From Cylindrobasidium torrendii FP15055 ss-10 (taxonomy: Eukaryota; Basidiomycota; Agaricomycetes; Agaricales; Physalacriaceae), in the NCBI GenBank assembly GCA_000934385.1, contig KN880777.1:1-21316 (forward strand): a stretch of 21,316 bases of DNA. The letters are read 5' to 3'. Below, one piece after another: positions 1 to 10,845 of the stretch. The first letter of the stretch is position 1; each line of letters begins with the position of its first letter. The notes below the pieces were generated by a model that searched no databases, was not told the origin of the DNA, and was given only the letters and a program-made list of their open reading frames with translations. The translations under genes and the position numbers were made by a program.

Positions 1-155
1 CACCTGCTAGAACATAGGAAAGATACATACTTATACTTCATTTGAATCATCTTTAGACGTCTTTTAGACCATCTGAGACTGTTTAAGCAAGCCGATCATC
101 CATATCTTACCTGTGGAGGATGTTATTCAGGTCACAAGGTCCCCCACTCTGAAGT
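1..155 (+). repeat. Left terminal inverted repeat
   Basis: It begins CACCTGCTAGAACATAGG. Positions 1-98 are the inverted complement of 21037-21134 with a single mismatch (72 against 21063). Positions 102-155 continue the pairing with 20980-21033 at about 80% identity, ending in a conserved block around CCCCCACT and TGAAGT. Beyond 155 no similarity is seen. This is the presumed transposase recognition end. Confidence 0.95.
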
Positions 156-1541
156 CTTTTCCCTTATACTGACCTAACCAGGTCACTCTGAAATGATTGG
201 ATGGTATTCAACATATCCTGTGATCATTTCAAGTTTACTGAGCCCAGGTTGTGTTTCAATAATATTTGGGGGGTCAGGATGTTTTCTGAAGTGAGCACTT
301 GTGCACATAATGACCAACAGTGAGAAAGCATGTACACCAAGACATGTCAAACTTCTGGGGAGCTCTAATAGGTTTCAAATAGTGTAGAATTAGATATGAG
401 AGACAGAACTCAGCTTTAGAAAGATCCTAGATAGCTGCACTCACAGGTGCCAGATGCCATATCTTCACCAAAGGCAAGGGTTTTTTGGCCTTAAAGTAAG
501 GACGAATTTTCAGTATCGTCGAAGTATTAATCACTTTGGACACAACCACTGGTGGGCAGCTCTTTTGCGTCTGTATTAAAATTTTCAGTTAATTCTCAAA
601 TAACTAATGGGTAAACCATTGTTACGGATAGGTTATCAATTGCAAAATAATTACTGATTAAATCATTATTGGCCAGTTTTGTGCAGACCAATCACCACAG
701 GTCATTTAATTTGTGATGCTTGGTTTCACAACCAGTAATGAGTCAAAATAGTTACTACTTATACCTTGTATTGGTAGGAGTTCCTTCGATTAGTAACAAT
801 CATTGAACACAAGTTATTCTTCTAATGACAACTGGTTTAACACTGGTTTTTTAATGAAGACTGGTTGACATTGAAAAATTGTATTAGAGCAGTGATTGAA
901 GATCAGAGTTATTGTATCAATGATGCGCTATTGGCTATTGTAACAATAATTACTTTTTAAATATCATATCAAAAAATAATCAAATGGCTCATGAATGTAA
1001 TAAGGAACGGAGCCGGATTATGTAATCACCAAGGGCATGCCATTTAGGTTGCCTACATGATGGCACTTCGGGAACTTCCGACTATCGCTGATCGGGCCGG
1101 CAATTAATTATATGACTGCAGGTGCCCGACTTGTCATTTTGACCAAACAACCACAATCTTGTCTTGGTAGAAAATCTTTGGAGGTTTCCAGCCTCAAGCG
1201 GGATCTGGGTCTCATCTGGGGCCACACCAAAGGGATTTTTGAGAGACGAGAACGGGCAGGTGCTGACCCCCTGACACCTTTACACCTGGCTTCAGAGGCA
1301 TTGCATTGCCCAAGTCTCTGAAACTTCTGATTTCCTCCCTGTTTTTGACGATCAAATAAGCACACAAAAAACAAGCTCTGTTCAAATCGGCGGTGTTCAA
1401 CCAAGGAATAACAAGGGGAATGCAGTAATAAGATAGTAGTAAGGTTAAAAGGGGTTGGGTAAGTAGGCAGAAGGTGCGATGTGAAGGCGGAGAAGTAAAG
1501 AAATCCAAAACCATTAAGCTATATACGTTACCAGCCAAGAA
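156..1541. other. Left subterminal region without genes
   Basis: This stretch is AT-rich up to about 1020 and has no frame that looks coding. Short open frames near 1108-1538 lack coding character. It holds repeated hexamers ACTGGT (548, 831, 842, 860) and its complement ACCAGT (731), a GGTTATCA block near 640 also present at the right end, and one copy of a 27-bp motif at 1057-1083 shared with the promoter side of the left-arm genes. The part nearest 1542 is the presumed 3' untranslated region of the minus-strand gene. Confidence 0.6.
1057..1083 (-). repeat. 27-bp motif, distal copy
   Basis: It matches 6152-6178 at 22 of 27 positions, in the same orientation. On the minus strand the shared core resembles TCGG-A--T-CCCGA-GTGCCATCAT. 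At 6152 the motif sits upstream of a minus-strand gene, but here no gene follows on that strand, only the subterminal DNA. It may be an orphan promoter copy or an element-specific protein-binding site. Confidence 0.5.
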
Positions 1542-4500
1542 CTACAAACGACCACGTCCATTTGCAAGAGCTCTGTTAATCGGTTTCTTTGGCCTTTTTG
1601 GATTGTTTGAGCATCTGCGTAAAACGGAGGAGGCATGGGGTACTGACTGTGGGGGCGACTTCTTCTTCTTTGCCGGAGAACCTTCACCCTCCTCCTCTGC
1701 ACCATTACTAGCACGCTTCCTCTTAGAACCAGTCACCTTGGAAGCTGAGGGTGGTCGTGCTTCTGGTTGCTTTGGTGGAGGACCTGTGTCATTGAAATCT
1801 TCATTAGCCGTATGTCAAGAGGCTAATCAAGGGAGCACTTACGAGTGCGAAGCACGCGATCGCTGGGGCGCACTACCTGGGGTTGTCGCTTTGACCTGGA
1901 GCTTGTTGGCCCACCTCCTGCAGAAGAAGCGGGGTTTTGAAGACCTATTTCTTTGATTTTAGCGTCCCTTGGATTTGAGGCATCGGGAAAACCGTGCATA
2001 CCTGACAAAGGCTGGGCGTTCTCTGGCTGCTGCGAGCCATCCAGCCCATCGGGTTTCTCGGAGAAATTGGCGACAACATCACCAGGTCGGGGATCTTGCA
2101 CGTCCTGGCGACGATCGTTGCGGCTGGCTGCATCTGTATAACGGGGCCGCTGCTCGAAGCCAGCTGCGAGCTGCTCCATACTCCTCCTGAGCTGATTTCC
2201 TACGTCCTCCATGTTGTAGTCCTCATTAGGACGGCGATGGTTAGAAGCATCTGCATCATCCACATCCATAGGCTCTCCAATGTCGGGTGGGTGCACTGAT
2301 GAGCCAGGGAAATTGGTGTGGCTCTGCGAACCACCGCCGTCGTGCAAAGGTTGATGGCTGCGGCTGCCTGCGTCGAATGCCCTCCCATCTTCGGCGTGTC
2401 CGTAGCTTCCGAGTGCAGCCCCGCGCCTCGATTCATCGATGCGGGGAGATGCAAGCGCTGGAGACCTTTCTGGACCATCTTCCCCGGAATTGTCTTGCTC
2501 TCCTGATCTCCCATAACTTGGTGAGGCTCTATAGTCGCTGAGCTCGCGCCGAGGATCCTGGGTCTGGTATACCGGGGGTGGTTCGTCGAATTCTTCAACG
2601 CCATTGCGAGAGTATAGCCCACTACCGGTGGGGCTCTGACCACCGCCATAGCCCTCGTACCCTGGCTCCACCAAGCCAGGTCTGTCTCCGTCCTCGACTT
2701 CAAACTCTGCTGCCTCGACTTCGAACTCTGCTCCCCTATCCTCAAACCCTGCATGCTCGCGTTCGAGCTGTGCTTCGTCACCTTCGAACTCGGATGCCTC
2801 ATCTTCGTATCCCTGTGCACGGCGCCCAGGACGCTCCTCGATAGGAGAGGACGACCTCTGTCGGAAGGTGGTCTCGTCCATCGTTTCGCTCCCTCCATCA
2901 TAATCCCCCTCTGCCATTCGACCCATACTCCCTCGCCAGCCAGATTCCCCCTCCTCTTCCTGTTCTCCTTCGCCCGAGGCGGTGTTCTGATCCATCCCCG
3001 GCCACCCAATGCCTCCGCTCTGCTCTTCGTCGTCTGGCCACTGATTGCTAGTGCCTTGGTCATAGCCAGCAGGCCAGCGGTCCTCGGCGCCTTGCCTGCC
3101 AGCAGCTAACCGGAAATCGTCTATGTCTTCCGCAATCGATGCTGGACGGTTGCCATCGTCGTGGAAGGCGGAAGCGTCACTTTCATCGCCCAGGTCGATA
3201 TCGGTTTCGTCAGCAGCATGCCCCGATGGACCCTCATGTGCTGCACCGTTCTTCGAGGCAGAGGAATCACCGGATAACACTTGGTCATTATTGGTAAGCT
3301 GTCCTTTTGTGAACCGGTGTTACAAATGCGTACTTTTTTCCCTGTTGCATTTAGCATAGTGCATGGCATGCTGCATGGCCAGATCTCCGCAAGTCTCGAC
3401 CCCATCGTTGCCTATAAAGCCATCACCAGCTCCATAAGTACGACTGCATTATGAGGTCAGCAATATGTTACTGCGGACGGCTTAGCAGAAAATGCTCACT
3501 AGAATGCAGTCAGCTTGCCATCCTTGAAATAAGCGCCTTGCACAAGTATGATGGGCTTCATGGTAAGGTTGTCTACCAGCCTGTTCATATTCTTGTGGAC
3601 CAGCGCCTCAACCATGCCATTGCGACTGATTGAAAGTCAGAATCAGCGAAACGAGGTCCAAATGGGTGGTAATGCGTACTCGTCAAGTTGTGCCTTTCGT
3701 TCTTGCTGCGCCTGCTCGTTCCTCTCAGCAGCCAAGGCTTCATAATAATCGAAAGTCTCCTGGTCTGCCTCCAACCATAGGGCCTGGAGGGCCTTGTTGT
3801 AGTATTTGAGCCGAACGTTATTCTTGTACTCCTTCTTGTGCGTGCTGTAATCCTCGTCGGTAGGATAGCTTTGGCGTAGGGACGCCCTGTTGGCAAGCTC
3901 GTACGACTGCCATGCAGCCTCCTGCTCATTTTTCATAGCCGCAATCACTACTTCTGATTGGTCCAGCCCGAACAGCCTTCTGCCGCTGGTCTTGTAGGCA
4001 GGAGGCGCCGAGATAGCATTTGTGATCTCATCCTCGGTAAATGATTTGTAGATGGAGGATGCTGGCCGTGTGCTGTTGCTGAGGAACTCCCTGATTTTCT
4101 GTGAACTGGCGTTAGTTGCCATTGTTAGCCTTGGAGTCGGGGAAGCGTACCTTAAGGAACGTCTCCTCAATAGGCCGGCCATCGCCATCCGGAAAAAAGA
4201 CATCGTCCACTGCGGGGATGGCCTGCTCATTCACATAGCCTGTAAGAGCTCCCTTTTGCTGCCAATGTCGCCTTGACATGTAGCCTGCGACGTAGCCCTC
4301 CGCGAGCAAGAACTTCTTGATGTCCGCACCGAGCTTCCAGTTATACTCGTCCGCGACTGCTTTGCCCTTTCCTTTGCCCTTTCCTTTGCCTTTGCCTTTG
4401 CCCTTTCGCCCTCCACCTCCCGCCTCCTCAGCATCGTCTGCAGGGCGCTTGGTCTTTGTTTTGGGCGTCTGTGGATTTCGAAAGCCGTGTGCCGATTGCT

Positions 4501-6089
4501 TCAAAGGGGAAGCAGCTCCAAACACCCTCTCGCTGCTGCCATACGACGCTGCGGCCTCGGATATCTTGAAGGCAGGCCATGCTGCAGGCTCCGCGATACT
4601 GCTTCGACCGTCTGCAGACGCCGCTGAGGTCTGTCGTTTGGCTGCAGAGGACGCGGTGGGCTTTGCAAAAAGGGCAGGAGCCTTTGGTGCGGGTCCCGCG
4701 TCTGCTCTAACCGCCGGTTTGGCTGGGGCTGGGGCGCTGTGTTTCTGCCGCGACCGGTCGTCGCAGGGGTCGCCGGCCGGCGGACCACCTCTTCCATGGG
4801 TCATTTGGCCAGTTTGTTTGGTCCTAGGGTCTCCCAGAGGACCTGCCGGCGCGGGAGCACCTTTGCGGCTGCTGCTCGAATGCCCTTGGCCCAATACTTC
4901 GCGTTCTCCATTCGCATGACCTCCCCAAGGCCCTGGAGGCTGCGGAGACCTGGCTTCGTCGGTTGGGTTCGCTGGACGGTAGTAGGCTGACGGCTGTCGC
5001 GATTTCTGCTGAGGTCCTTGCGCATAAGAGCCTGCGGGCGGCTTAGGAGGCTGTGGGTGGTGGCCAGACCTGTTCGACGGCATAGCTGAGGAGCCTTGCG
5101 GATGCGCGGGGTGCCCTGCAGCTGCCGACCCTGGGTTGACCGAGGCGACGCGGCGCTCTTGAACCGGCGCGGCTTTCTTGGGGTGTTGAGATGATGTCGT
5201 CCTTGCACCGATGGGAGGGATGGCAGGACCTGGGCGCAAGCCTGCTGGTGTTGGCTTGGGACGAGGCGCCGGTCTCTTTGCGGTGGGAGCATCGGTGCGA
5301 TTGATCGCAGGCAGAGCGTTGGACGAGGTCTTTGAATTGGCGCCCGAGGGCTGCCTCCCAGCGACTGGAGCCCCTCTGCTTGATCCAGATGGAGTTCTGG
5401 ATGCTTCACTGCTGTTGGAGGGCGTAGGGAGCAGATTCTGAGCCGAACCGCAACGAGATGGCGGGATCGAGCCCACCGAGGAGCGAGGGCGGATCGGGGG
5501 TGGTGGCTTTGAGCCTGAGGCCGGGCGCACAGACTGATGCCCATCCTGGAACGGGTGCATGGCGGAGGGCAGCTTGGGATTTGCAGCTCCAACTTTAGGC
5601 AGAGTTGCCTGAGCGTAGGACATAGGCTTTTCGCCCTGAGCAGCATTCTTGACCGATGCCTGTGGCGGCGCAAAAGATGAATGGAAGCCGAGGAGACCAC
5701 CAGGGTGGCCACTGCGGCGCTGAGTCGAATTTGAATGCCCTGTCATTCTTCCTAACAGCAAGGCTCAGCGTTGCAACCTCTGTAAAGGGCTTGGCTCGCA
5801 CCTGAATTATTCGCAGACTGTCACGGTTGATGCGATATTGGAAGCAAGAAGTGAGGCGGCGAGCCCTTCGTTGGCCTCGATAAGTAGGTTTTGGGCGATA
5901 TTGATTAGGACATGTTGGGCGCGGCGGCGGATTTGTTGACACACATCGGAGGCCGTAATCCTCCACTATTTCCCGCGTGAGTACGAGATTATGGTCCGCA
6001 AGCTCCACCCACCTTTGAGCCCTTTGAGCAAAGAGCGTTACGTTGATCAACAGCCACCGGCCACCTCTCCTTCTTTGCTGGGTGGACAT
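1542..6089 (-). CDS. Large disordered basidiomycete protein of unknown function, multi-exon
   Basis: No known family is recognised. A minus-strand gene is assembled from exons 5746-4151, 4098-3680, 3625-3500, 3443-3334, 3279-1843 and 1783-1542. All junctions are GT/AG, introns are 52-59 bp and phases agree, giving about 1,309 residues from ATG 5746. Residues 1-445 are rich in Pro, Ser, Ala and Gly and look disordered. A Lys-Gly dipeptide run follows (about 446-461), then a folded-looking segment with aromatic and charged residues (about 470-750, including KYYNKALQALW and DNLTMKPIILVQGAYFKDG). Next comes a long acidic stretch with repeated EFEVE-like units (752 to about 960), a further disordered part, and a basic tail with SKRKR and AKKKK nuclear-localisation-like clusters. 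The 5' end is unresolved. ATG 6089 is the first ATG after the shared upstream motif and opens a frame to a good donor at 5801, but no simple splice joins it in phase to ATG 5746. The last exon is also less certain. Possibly a nuclear DNA- or chromatin-associated partner of the transposase (inference). Confidence 0.65.
4360..4408 (-). repeat. Hexanucleotide microsatellite coding Lys-Gly repeats
   Basis: A run of GCCTTT/GCCCTTTCCTTT units on the plus strand encodes about seven Lys-Gly dipeptides in the minus-strand disordered protein. The unit is six bases, so length changes keep the frame. It could act as a flexible basic linker, but this is inference. Confidence 0.8.
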
Positions 6090-6151
6090 AGTTCCGAGAT
6101 AAGATGGGTGCTATGACGTATACCAATCGGGTGAGCTCTTCCAGAAGCGGG

Positions 6152-6178
6152 ATGATGGCACCTCGGGCATTGCCGATT
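6152..6178 (-). promoter_or_regulatory. Shared upstream motif of the left-arm genes, copy 1
   Basis: The minus strand reads AATCGGCAATGCCCG followed by AGGTGCCATCAT. The 15-bp core recurs at 9393-9407 with one mismatch, upstream of the other minus-strand gene. It lies 63 bp upstream of ATG 6089 and 406 bp upstream of ATG 5746, just beyond the SPT5-like gene's transcript side. The position and repetition suggest a common promoter element, though no factor can be named. Confidence 0.5.
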
Positions 6179-6264
6179 CATCTACCTCAAAAACGAAGGA
6201 TCTTATACTCAGCAAGTAAACAGGTGAAGCATTGAAATAAGCAAAACAAAACGTAAATAAAATA

Positions 6265-9200
6265 TTATGTCTCCGCCATTATCCATGCCCCCCTCTCATC
6301 CAACGTAACTGAGGATTGGTCTTCAAAGAGCGGCTCTCGGGGATCGCAAACGTATGACCGATACCCATCGTTCAGCTCGCACCTCTGATCTGATTCGCCA
6401 ACTACCACCAAATGGGAAACAGGCAACCTTGCATACAGCTGACTGGGTTGGTCTGCTGCAAGCTCGTCGAAGTTGGGGTGGACTTGCATAACGTTCAGGT
6501 GGGGAATCTTGACACCACCGACATCGACCATGGTGAACTGTAGCTTTCGAAAAAAAGCCCCTCTGAAACAGCCTTCAATGCAAAACATGAGTCTGAGATA
6601 CTTGCCTTGGTTGCGATCTCCTGTGCGAAATACAACGTCGTTCTGCGACCATTCCTTCCTGGAGCCGGACGGATGGCGTTGTTCGAGAATGAATCTTCCC
6701 ATCCTCAAGGTAGGAAACAAAAGAAACCAGCCTTTGTTTTTGTCGGCTCTGCGGCACGCGTAGACTCCGCACGCTTCCAGGGCCTCAAGGTAGAACCACG
6801 CACTCGGTCGCTGCACAGTCGCCATTGGCGTTGGATTTGGCGCTTCAGTCTCTGCTGCTAGAGCTTCCATGCGACGGAGTGCACGGAGGTGCCTTGTTCC
6901 TCGAAGCAGAGATGTCCAGTACTCCCGGCTGCCGGCCCAACCAGCTCTAACAGCTGCAGCGGACGGCGGGTCCGACAGGACTAGAGACCACTCACTCCTA
7001 CTTACAGCATCAGCGAAGCAAATCAGCGCTTGCAAAGAATATGTCAACCTCGAGCTATCCTGCGATTCCGCCTTCACAACCTCGTCTAAGCCAACAAGGA
7101 TCGCAACCGCACGCGTCCCAACCTCAAACCCCACCTCCAGCCGCACCCCGACGCGGGAGCTGGCTGTAATTTTCCCTGATAGCACGGTGCCCACTCTGCC
7201 TTTATACTCCTTCACGGCGCCGGAGCTCTCTGACAGACTAGCCAGAGATGAGCCTCGGCGCGGCGCGTTTTGAATGCGAACAGGCAGACCAATCCACGGG
7301 CAGCGTACATCTCTCGGGAACTGTGGGAGGCCAGCTGACGGCGGTGCTGTGATTTCAGATTGCGAGGCCGGCAGGATTCCTAAGGGCGGGCATGGCGCGA
7401 GCCTGCAGAGATTGGGATGCACGTAACGAATCTGTAAAATGCGTCACCTTGCATGTTTCTTGGAAAAGCAGAAATGTGAAAGGCAAACCTGCATGCTGTC
7501 GATGTGAAGAAGCCCGGGGTTTTGTCCAAAGACCGTCTGGCGCTGCTCCCGAAGCATGACCTGAATTACCGGAAGGCCTCTCCTCCTCTCCTCAAGATTA
7601 ATCGCCCACCCCGAATAACGCAAGTCGCCGTCAGCCACCTCAACGTAGTCAAAGTCTTCAAAGGCCTTTTTCGCCGTCATGCTCGAGATCCACCTCTCCA
7701 TTCCCTTTTCATCGAGAACACGGAGGTTAGGAAGACGAACCTCCAGAACGCGTAAGGGGGTGTCTGAGCCAGCGAAACGCACTGCTTCACCTGGAAGGAA
7801 GGTTTGGTGGGCCATGAATGGAGGCGGAAGGCTAGCCTTGTCGATAAATTCACAGCGCGAATGTTTGTAAATGGTGTACAGGTCGAAAGGGGTAGCGTTA
7901 GCGCGCGAAAGTGCTCTTCTCCTGCAATATATCACGGCGAGGTCAGACAGGAAGCGCTGACCAGGCAGGCTGGCGTAACGCCGATGGCCAGCCTTGTCCT
8001 CCCAGCCTTCGCCTGCGAGGGTGTCTTCAGAAAGGAGGCGCGGAGGTTGCCTGCTGCAGCTTGCAGAAAAGGTTGAGGCAGTTCGCAGGCGCTTTCTCCG
8101 GCGAGGGGGCGAATCCTCTCGTAGTGGTGCTGCTGTGAACGTCGACGGTCTTGCGGAGGCAAGGAGCGAGGCATCCGGGGGAACTGCTGGATCTAGCGCC
8201 ATATCTGCAGCGGCGGACTGAGAGTTTGGGAAGGCTGGTAGGCCGTCGTCCAATGGAAGAGCTGGGCGCGCAGAGGATGGTCCTGCCTCGGAACCCCAGC
8301 CTTCCGATTCAACTGAGCCAGAAGGCGCCTTTCCTGCCGCTTCCTCATTCGCATGCAGTGCGTCCTGCGTCGCCGTCGAGCTCTGCTCTGAGTTGCCGTT
8401 GTAAAAAGGGCGAAATGCCACCAAAACCTCCACCCACTCCCCGTTCGACACGGCGAAGCCTATATCCCCTGCGTAGAGCCCATCGGATATCAGGACCCAG
8501 CGCCCTTCGAAAGATGCCAGTTGCTTCTGGCAAGTGGACACCGTGTCCTTTATTTCCCCAGCAGGTATTGCCTGCATGGAGCGCGCATCAACGCTCTTGA
8601 AGAAGCGACTCAACGTGTCAACGAGCGGCCAAGGGTCATCGTGCTCCAGCAGCGCGTAGAGCGATGCACGAGGTCGTTGAATGACCCAGGCATCCACTAA
8701 ACCATGCGCTGGCCCGACGCTCTCCCGAAGCAGCGGTATCATGTCTTCACCCAGATCTGGCTGGGAGCAGGTCAGAGATTGAGTTATGGAGCTGCGGATT
8801 TGCAGTCATGGGCGCACCCTTTTCAGCTTGAATCTAAAGGCGTAGCAGCCGACTAAGGCGATATCCTGACCCTCCTGATCTTCGTAAAAGGCAGCGTCTA
8901 AGTCCTCTTCCTGAACAAGGTCCGGTCTAGCGCGAGATGGCAAAGTGGGAGGGGTTGGCCTTTCGGCTGGGGGACTCTCAGGACCATAACGTCGGAATAT
9001 ACGCGCGAATGCGCCGGTGACACGATCGGAGGAGCCCTTCTGCTGGGTTTGCGAGTGAGGCTCTGAACCTTCTGGCCTGTCGAACGGGTGCCCTATCGAG
9101 ATAAGCCTGGCTCCAATGGCACCTTACGCTGGACTAACAATCTTGAACTAAATCAGAGCGCTCGACTGGCTCAACATCCTCCTCCGGCTCTTCTTCATAT

Positions 9201-9268
9201 TCGTCACCCTCAGCAGCATCCAGGTCCAGAAAGGGGTTAACACGAGCTCTCCGAGAGTGCGGCGCCAT
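6265..9268 (-). CDS. SPT5-like transcription elongation protein (NGN-like plus KOW segments)
   Basis: Spliced on the minus strand from exons 9268-9139, 9092-8818, 8760-7489 and 7431-6265, with introns of 46, 57 and 57 bp and all phases compatible, giving about 947 residues. An extra in-frame 51-bp intron at 7048-6998 is possible. The start is MAPHSRRARVNPFLDLDA followed by an acidic run, as in SPT5 N-termini. Residues from about 130 to 215 resemble an NGN domain. Residues 219-253 carry a KOW segment with RWVLISDGLYAGDIGFAV, close to the WV-I--G-Y-GD--V pattern of SPT5 KOW1. Further KOW-like segments lie at about 454-491 and 609-675. A PPRRRKRLR cluster near 355-361 may be a nuclear signal. 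The region past about 690 is unrecognised. Genuine SPT5 is a DSIF subunit that binds RNA polymerase II. This divergent copy on a transposon is probably a derived paralogue, not the housekeeping gene. It lies about 175 bp upstream of, and collinear with, the disordered-protein gene. Confidence 0.82.
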
Positions 9269-9392
9269 AGATAGTGGATTGTCTCTTCGGTTGGCAAACG
9301 AGAATTATGCTGGGTGTAACTCAGTTCACTTCCGAAGAACAAGTGCCGATAGGCGTGTTTGCCAATCTAGTGGGAGGGGCAGAGCTGAATTT

Positions 9393-9407
9393 CGGGTATT
9401 GCCGATT
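9393..9407 (-). promoter_or_regulatory. Shared upstream motif of the left-arm genes, copy 2
   Basis: The minus strand reads AATCGGCAATACCCG, one mismatch from the copy at 6164-6178. It sits about 125 bp upstream of the SPT5-like start codon at 9268. Only the 15-bp core is kept, and the GGTGCCATCAT extension of the other copies is absent. Confidence 0.5.
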
Positions 9408-10576
9408 GCACGTGCTAACGTTTGGCTCGGTTTAGGGCGCAGAGGTTCATGGATACGAGGTTCTTAGGAAGCCAAGCGTCCCGCCGACCAACTCAGTAAA
9501 TAACTTAGTAGAGTATACTGGCACAGTCTGCAGTCGGTGTTGGACGGCGCAAAACCCAAGCAACAGTCAAGCGAAGCCTCTCGCCTGTTCATTACCAAAA
9601 GTTAGATTGTGTCCGTGATAAAACCGTTTCCGAACAACTTTCTATAGGTTTCGAGTCTCTGTCACTATAGCTGCGTGGTTTAAAGCCTGATATACATACG
9701 TAAGTATCTGTATAGTAGCAGCATCATGGTCGCATATACTGCAGAAAATAGTGTTCAGAAAATAGCAATGAACGCTCAAGCCTGCATATCTGTCGCTGTT
9801 GCTAATCTAATCTACATCAGGCGCCGAATGGCAATCAATCGAGGAGATCCGACGCTCCGCAGGCAAAGGCACAAGAAACACAGCGGACCCCACAGTTAAA
9901 GCTCCCGAAAGCACGGATAGTAAATCTGTCACAAGTCGACGACGGGGACGATGCCTTTGCGCCGGTATTCCTTGATGCATTTCTCAGTAGGTCTCAGTTG
10001 ACTAGAAAGATCTATAGCATCTCCAGACTTCATGGCCTCCTCAGACAACTGAAGTTGTTGGATACGCCTCCGTCGCGAGATTGTTAGATGCCCTAAAATT
10101 CAAATGCTACTTGGATTCTGAGCAGTGACCTCATGCTACGAGTTCGGGCTTTCTATTCTAGGATCCGACCGAGCCCCGGCCTTACGACAAACTAAGTCAC
10201 GAGCGTACAGGTGGAGCCGATGGGATGGACCATGGTGTACGACGCCGAAGGCAGCTTTCCATGCATGTGAGTGGACAGAATTGCGTCTGGCAGTATACGA
10301 GGAGGAGGATTTCTTTGTCCTCTCATCGCCAGTGCGTGCATGAATGGATGGCTCGGGTGTGGAACTTTCATTTCAAAAGTCGGCTTCATTTCATTTCAAG
10401 TGCTGCGGAATGCCGCTAGGGGCGCATGGGCGCTCCCGCTTTACGACGACGGCTTTTACCATGTTAGGAAATATTCCACTCAAGCTCCGTCAAAGATGCC
10501 GAAGAAGCGGCGGCTCAATTGACTTTGTGAATATGTCAGCGCCGTAAGGCGGGCGCGGAGGGCGGCAGCGCGGCCA
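9408..10576. other. Central divergent intergenic region
   Basis: This region separates the minus-strand left arm from the plus-strand right arm. The two translation starts are 1.58 kb apart. It has mixed base composition and no long coding frame. Apart from the possible small minus-strand exon at 9929-10099, short open frames around 10125-10547 on both strands lack codon bias and are not called. It probably holds the promoters of both arms. Confidence 0.5.
9929..10099 (-). CDS. Possible small minus-strand exon or short gene, unrecognised
   Basis: Reading from 10099 down to a TGA at 9931-9929 gives 56 residues with fungal-looking codons (many C- or G-ending). It includes an Arg-rich start (SRRRRIQQLQL) and a charged end (KCIKEYRRKGIVPVVDL). 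An acceptor-like TTTTAG precedes it near 10094, and an internal ATG lies at 10033. It could be the last exon of a small gene, a decayed gene fragment, or chance. No family is recognised and no upstream exon could be fixed. Confidence 0.3.
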   Translation of the reverse strand: MLGHLTISRRRRIQQLQLSEEAMKSGDAIDLSSQLRPTEKCIKEYRRKGIVPVVDL

Positions 10577-10582
10577 TATAAA
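10577..10582 (+). promoter_or_regulatory. TATA box of the TET/JBP gene
   Basis: TATAAA within CCATATAAACACC, in otherwise GC-rich DNA, about 270 bp upstream of the start codon. The octamer CCTCGACC follows at 10585-10592 and recurs just after the TATA element of the next gene. With the 5' leader intron at 10642-10838, transcription would start near 10607 and the spliced leader would be short. Confidence 0.6.
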
Positions 10583-10641
10583 CACCTCGACCTTGGCCAA
10601 GAAATTCAACGTCGCCCTCCCAACCACCACAACCACAACAG

Positions 10642-10838
10642 GTCAGTCGCGCCATGCAGCGCCTGGCGCGTTGAAGCAATCGCGCCACATCTGTCGGGCC
10701 GTTTGTTTCGGTTTCCCCCCGGGGACTGAGCAAGCGCCTCCCGACATAGTCTGGCAGTGCGGGATCTTCATCGCGCCGGTCGGAAACGCCTAGGCTCTCT
10801 TACCCCCGGCCCGACTCGAACACTGACCAGTTTCGCAG
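10642..10838 (+). other. Probable 5' leader intron of the TET/JBP gene
   Basis: Donor GTCAGT follows CAACAG. Acceptor TTTCGCAG ends at 10838, with a good branch site CTGAC just upstream (about 10822). Removing it deletes an upstream ATG at 10653 that would otherwise start a short competing frame, and leaves the real ATG 7 bases after the junction. At 197 bp it is longer than the coding introns of the window. Confidence 0.5.
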
Positions 10839-10845
10839 ATTCGAA

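Noticed and set aside
1108..1538. Short minus- and plus-strand open frames in the left subterminal region
   Set aside because: They lack codon bias, splice support and any recognisable motif, and they overlap in opposing frames.
4317..4919. Plus-strand open frame of 200 codons
   Set aside because: It is antisense to the Pro/Ala/Lys-Gly-rich part of the minus-strand gene and consists of low-complexity mirror sequence.
10125..10547. Several overlapping short plus-strand open frames in the central spacer
   Set aside because: They overlap in several frames with no codon preference and precede a clear TATA promoter, so they are most likely non-coding.
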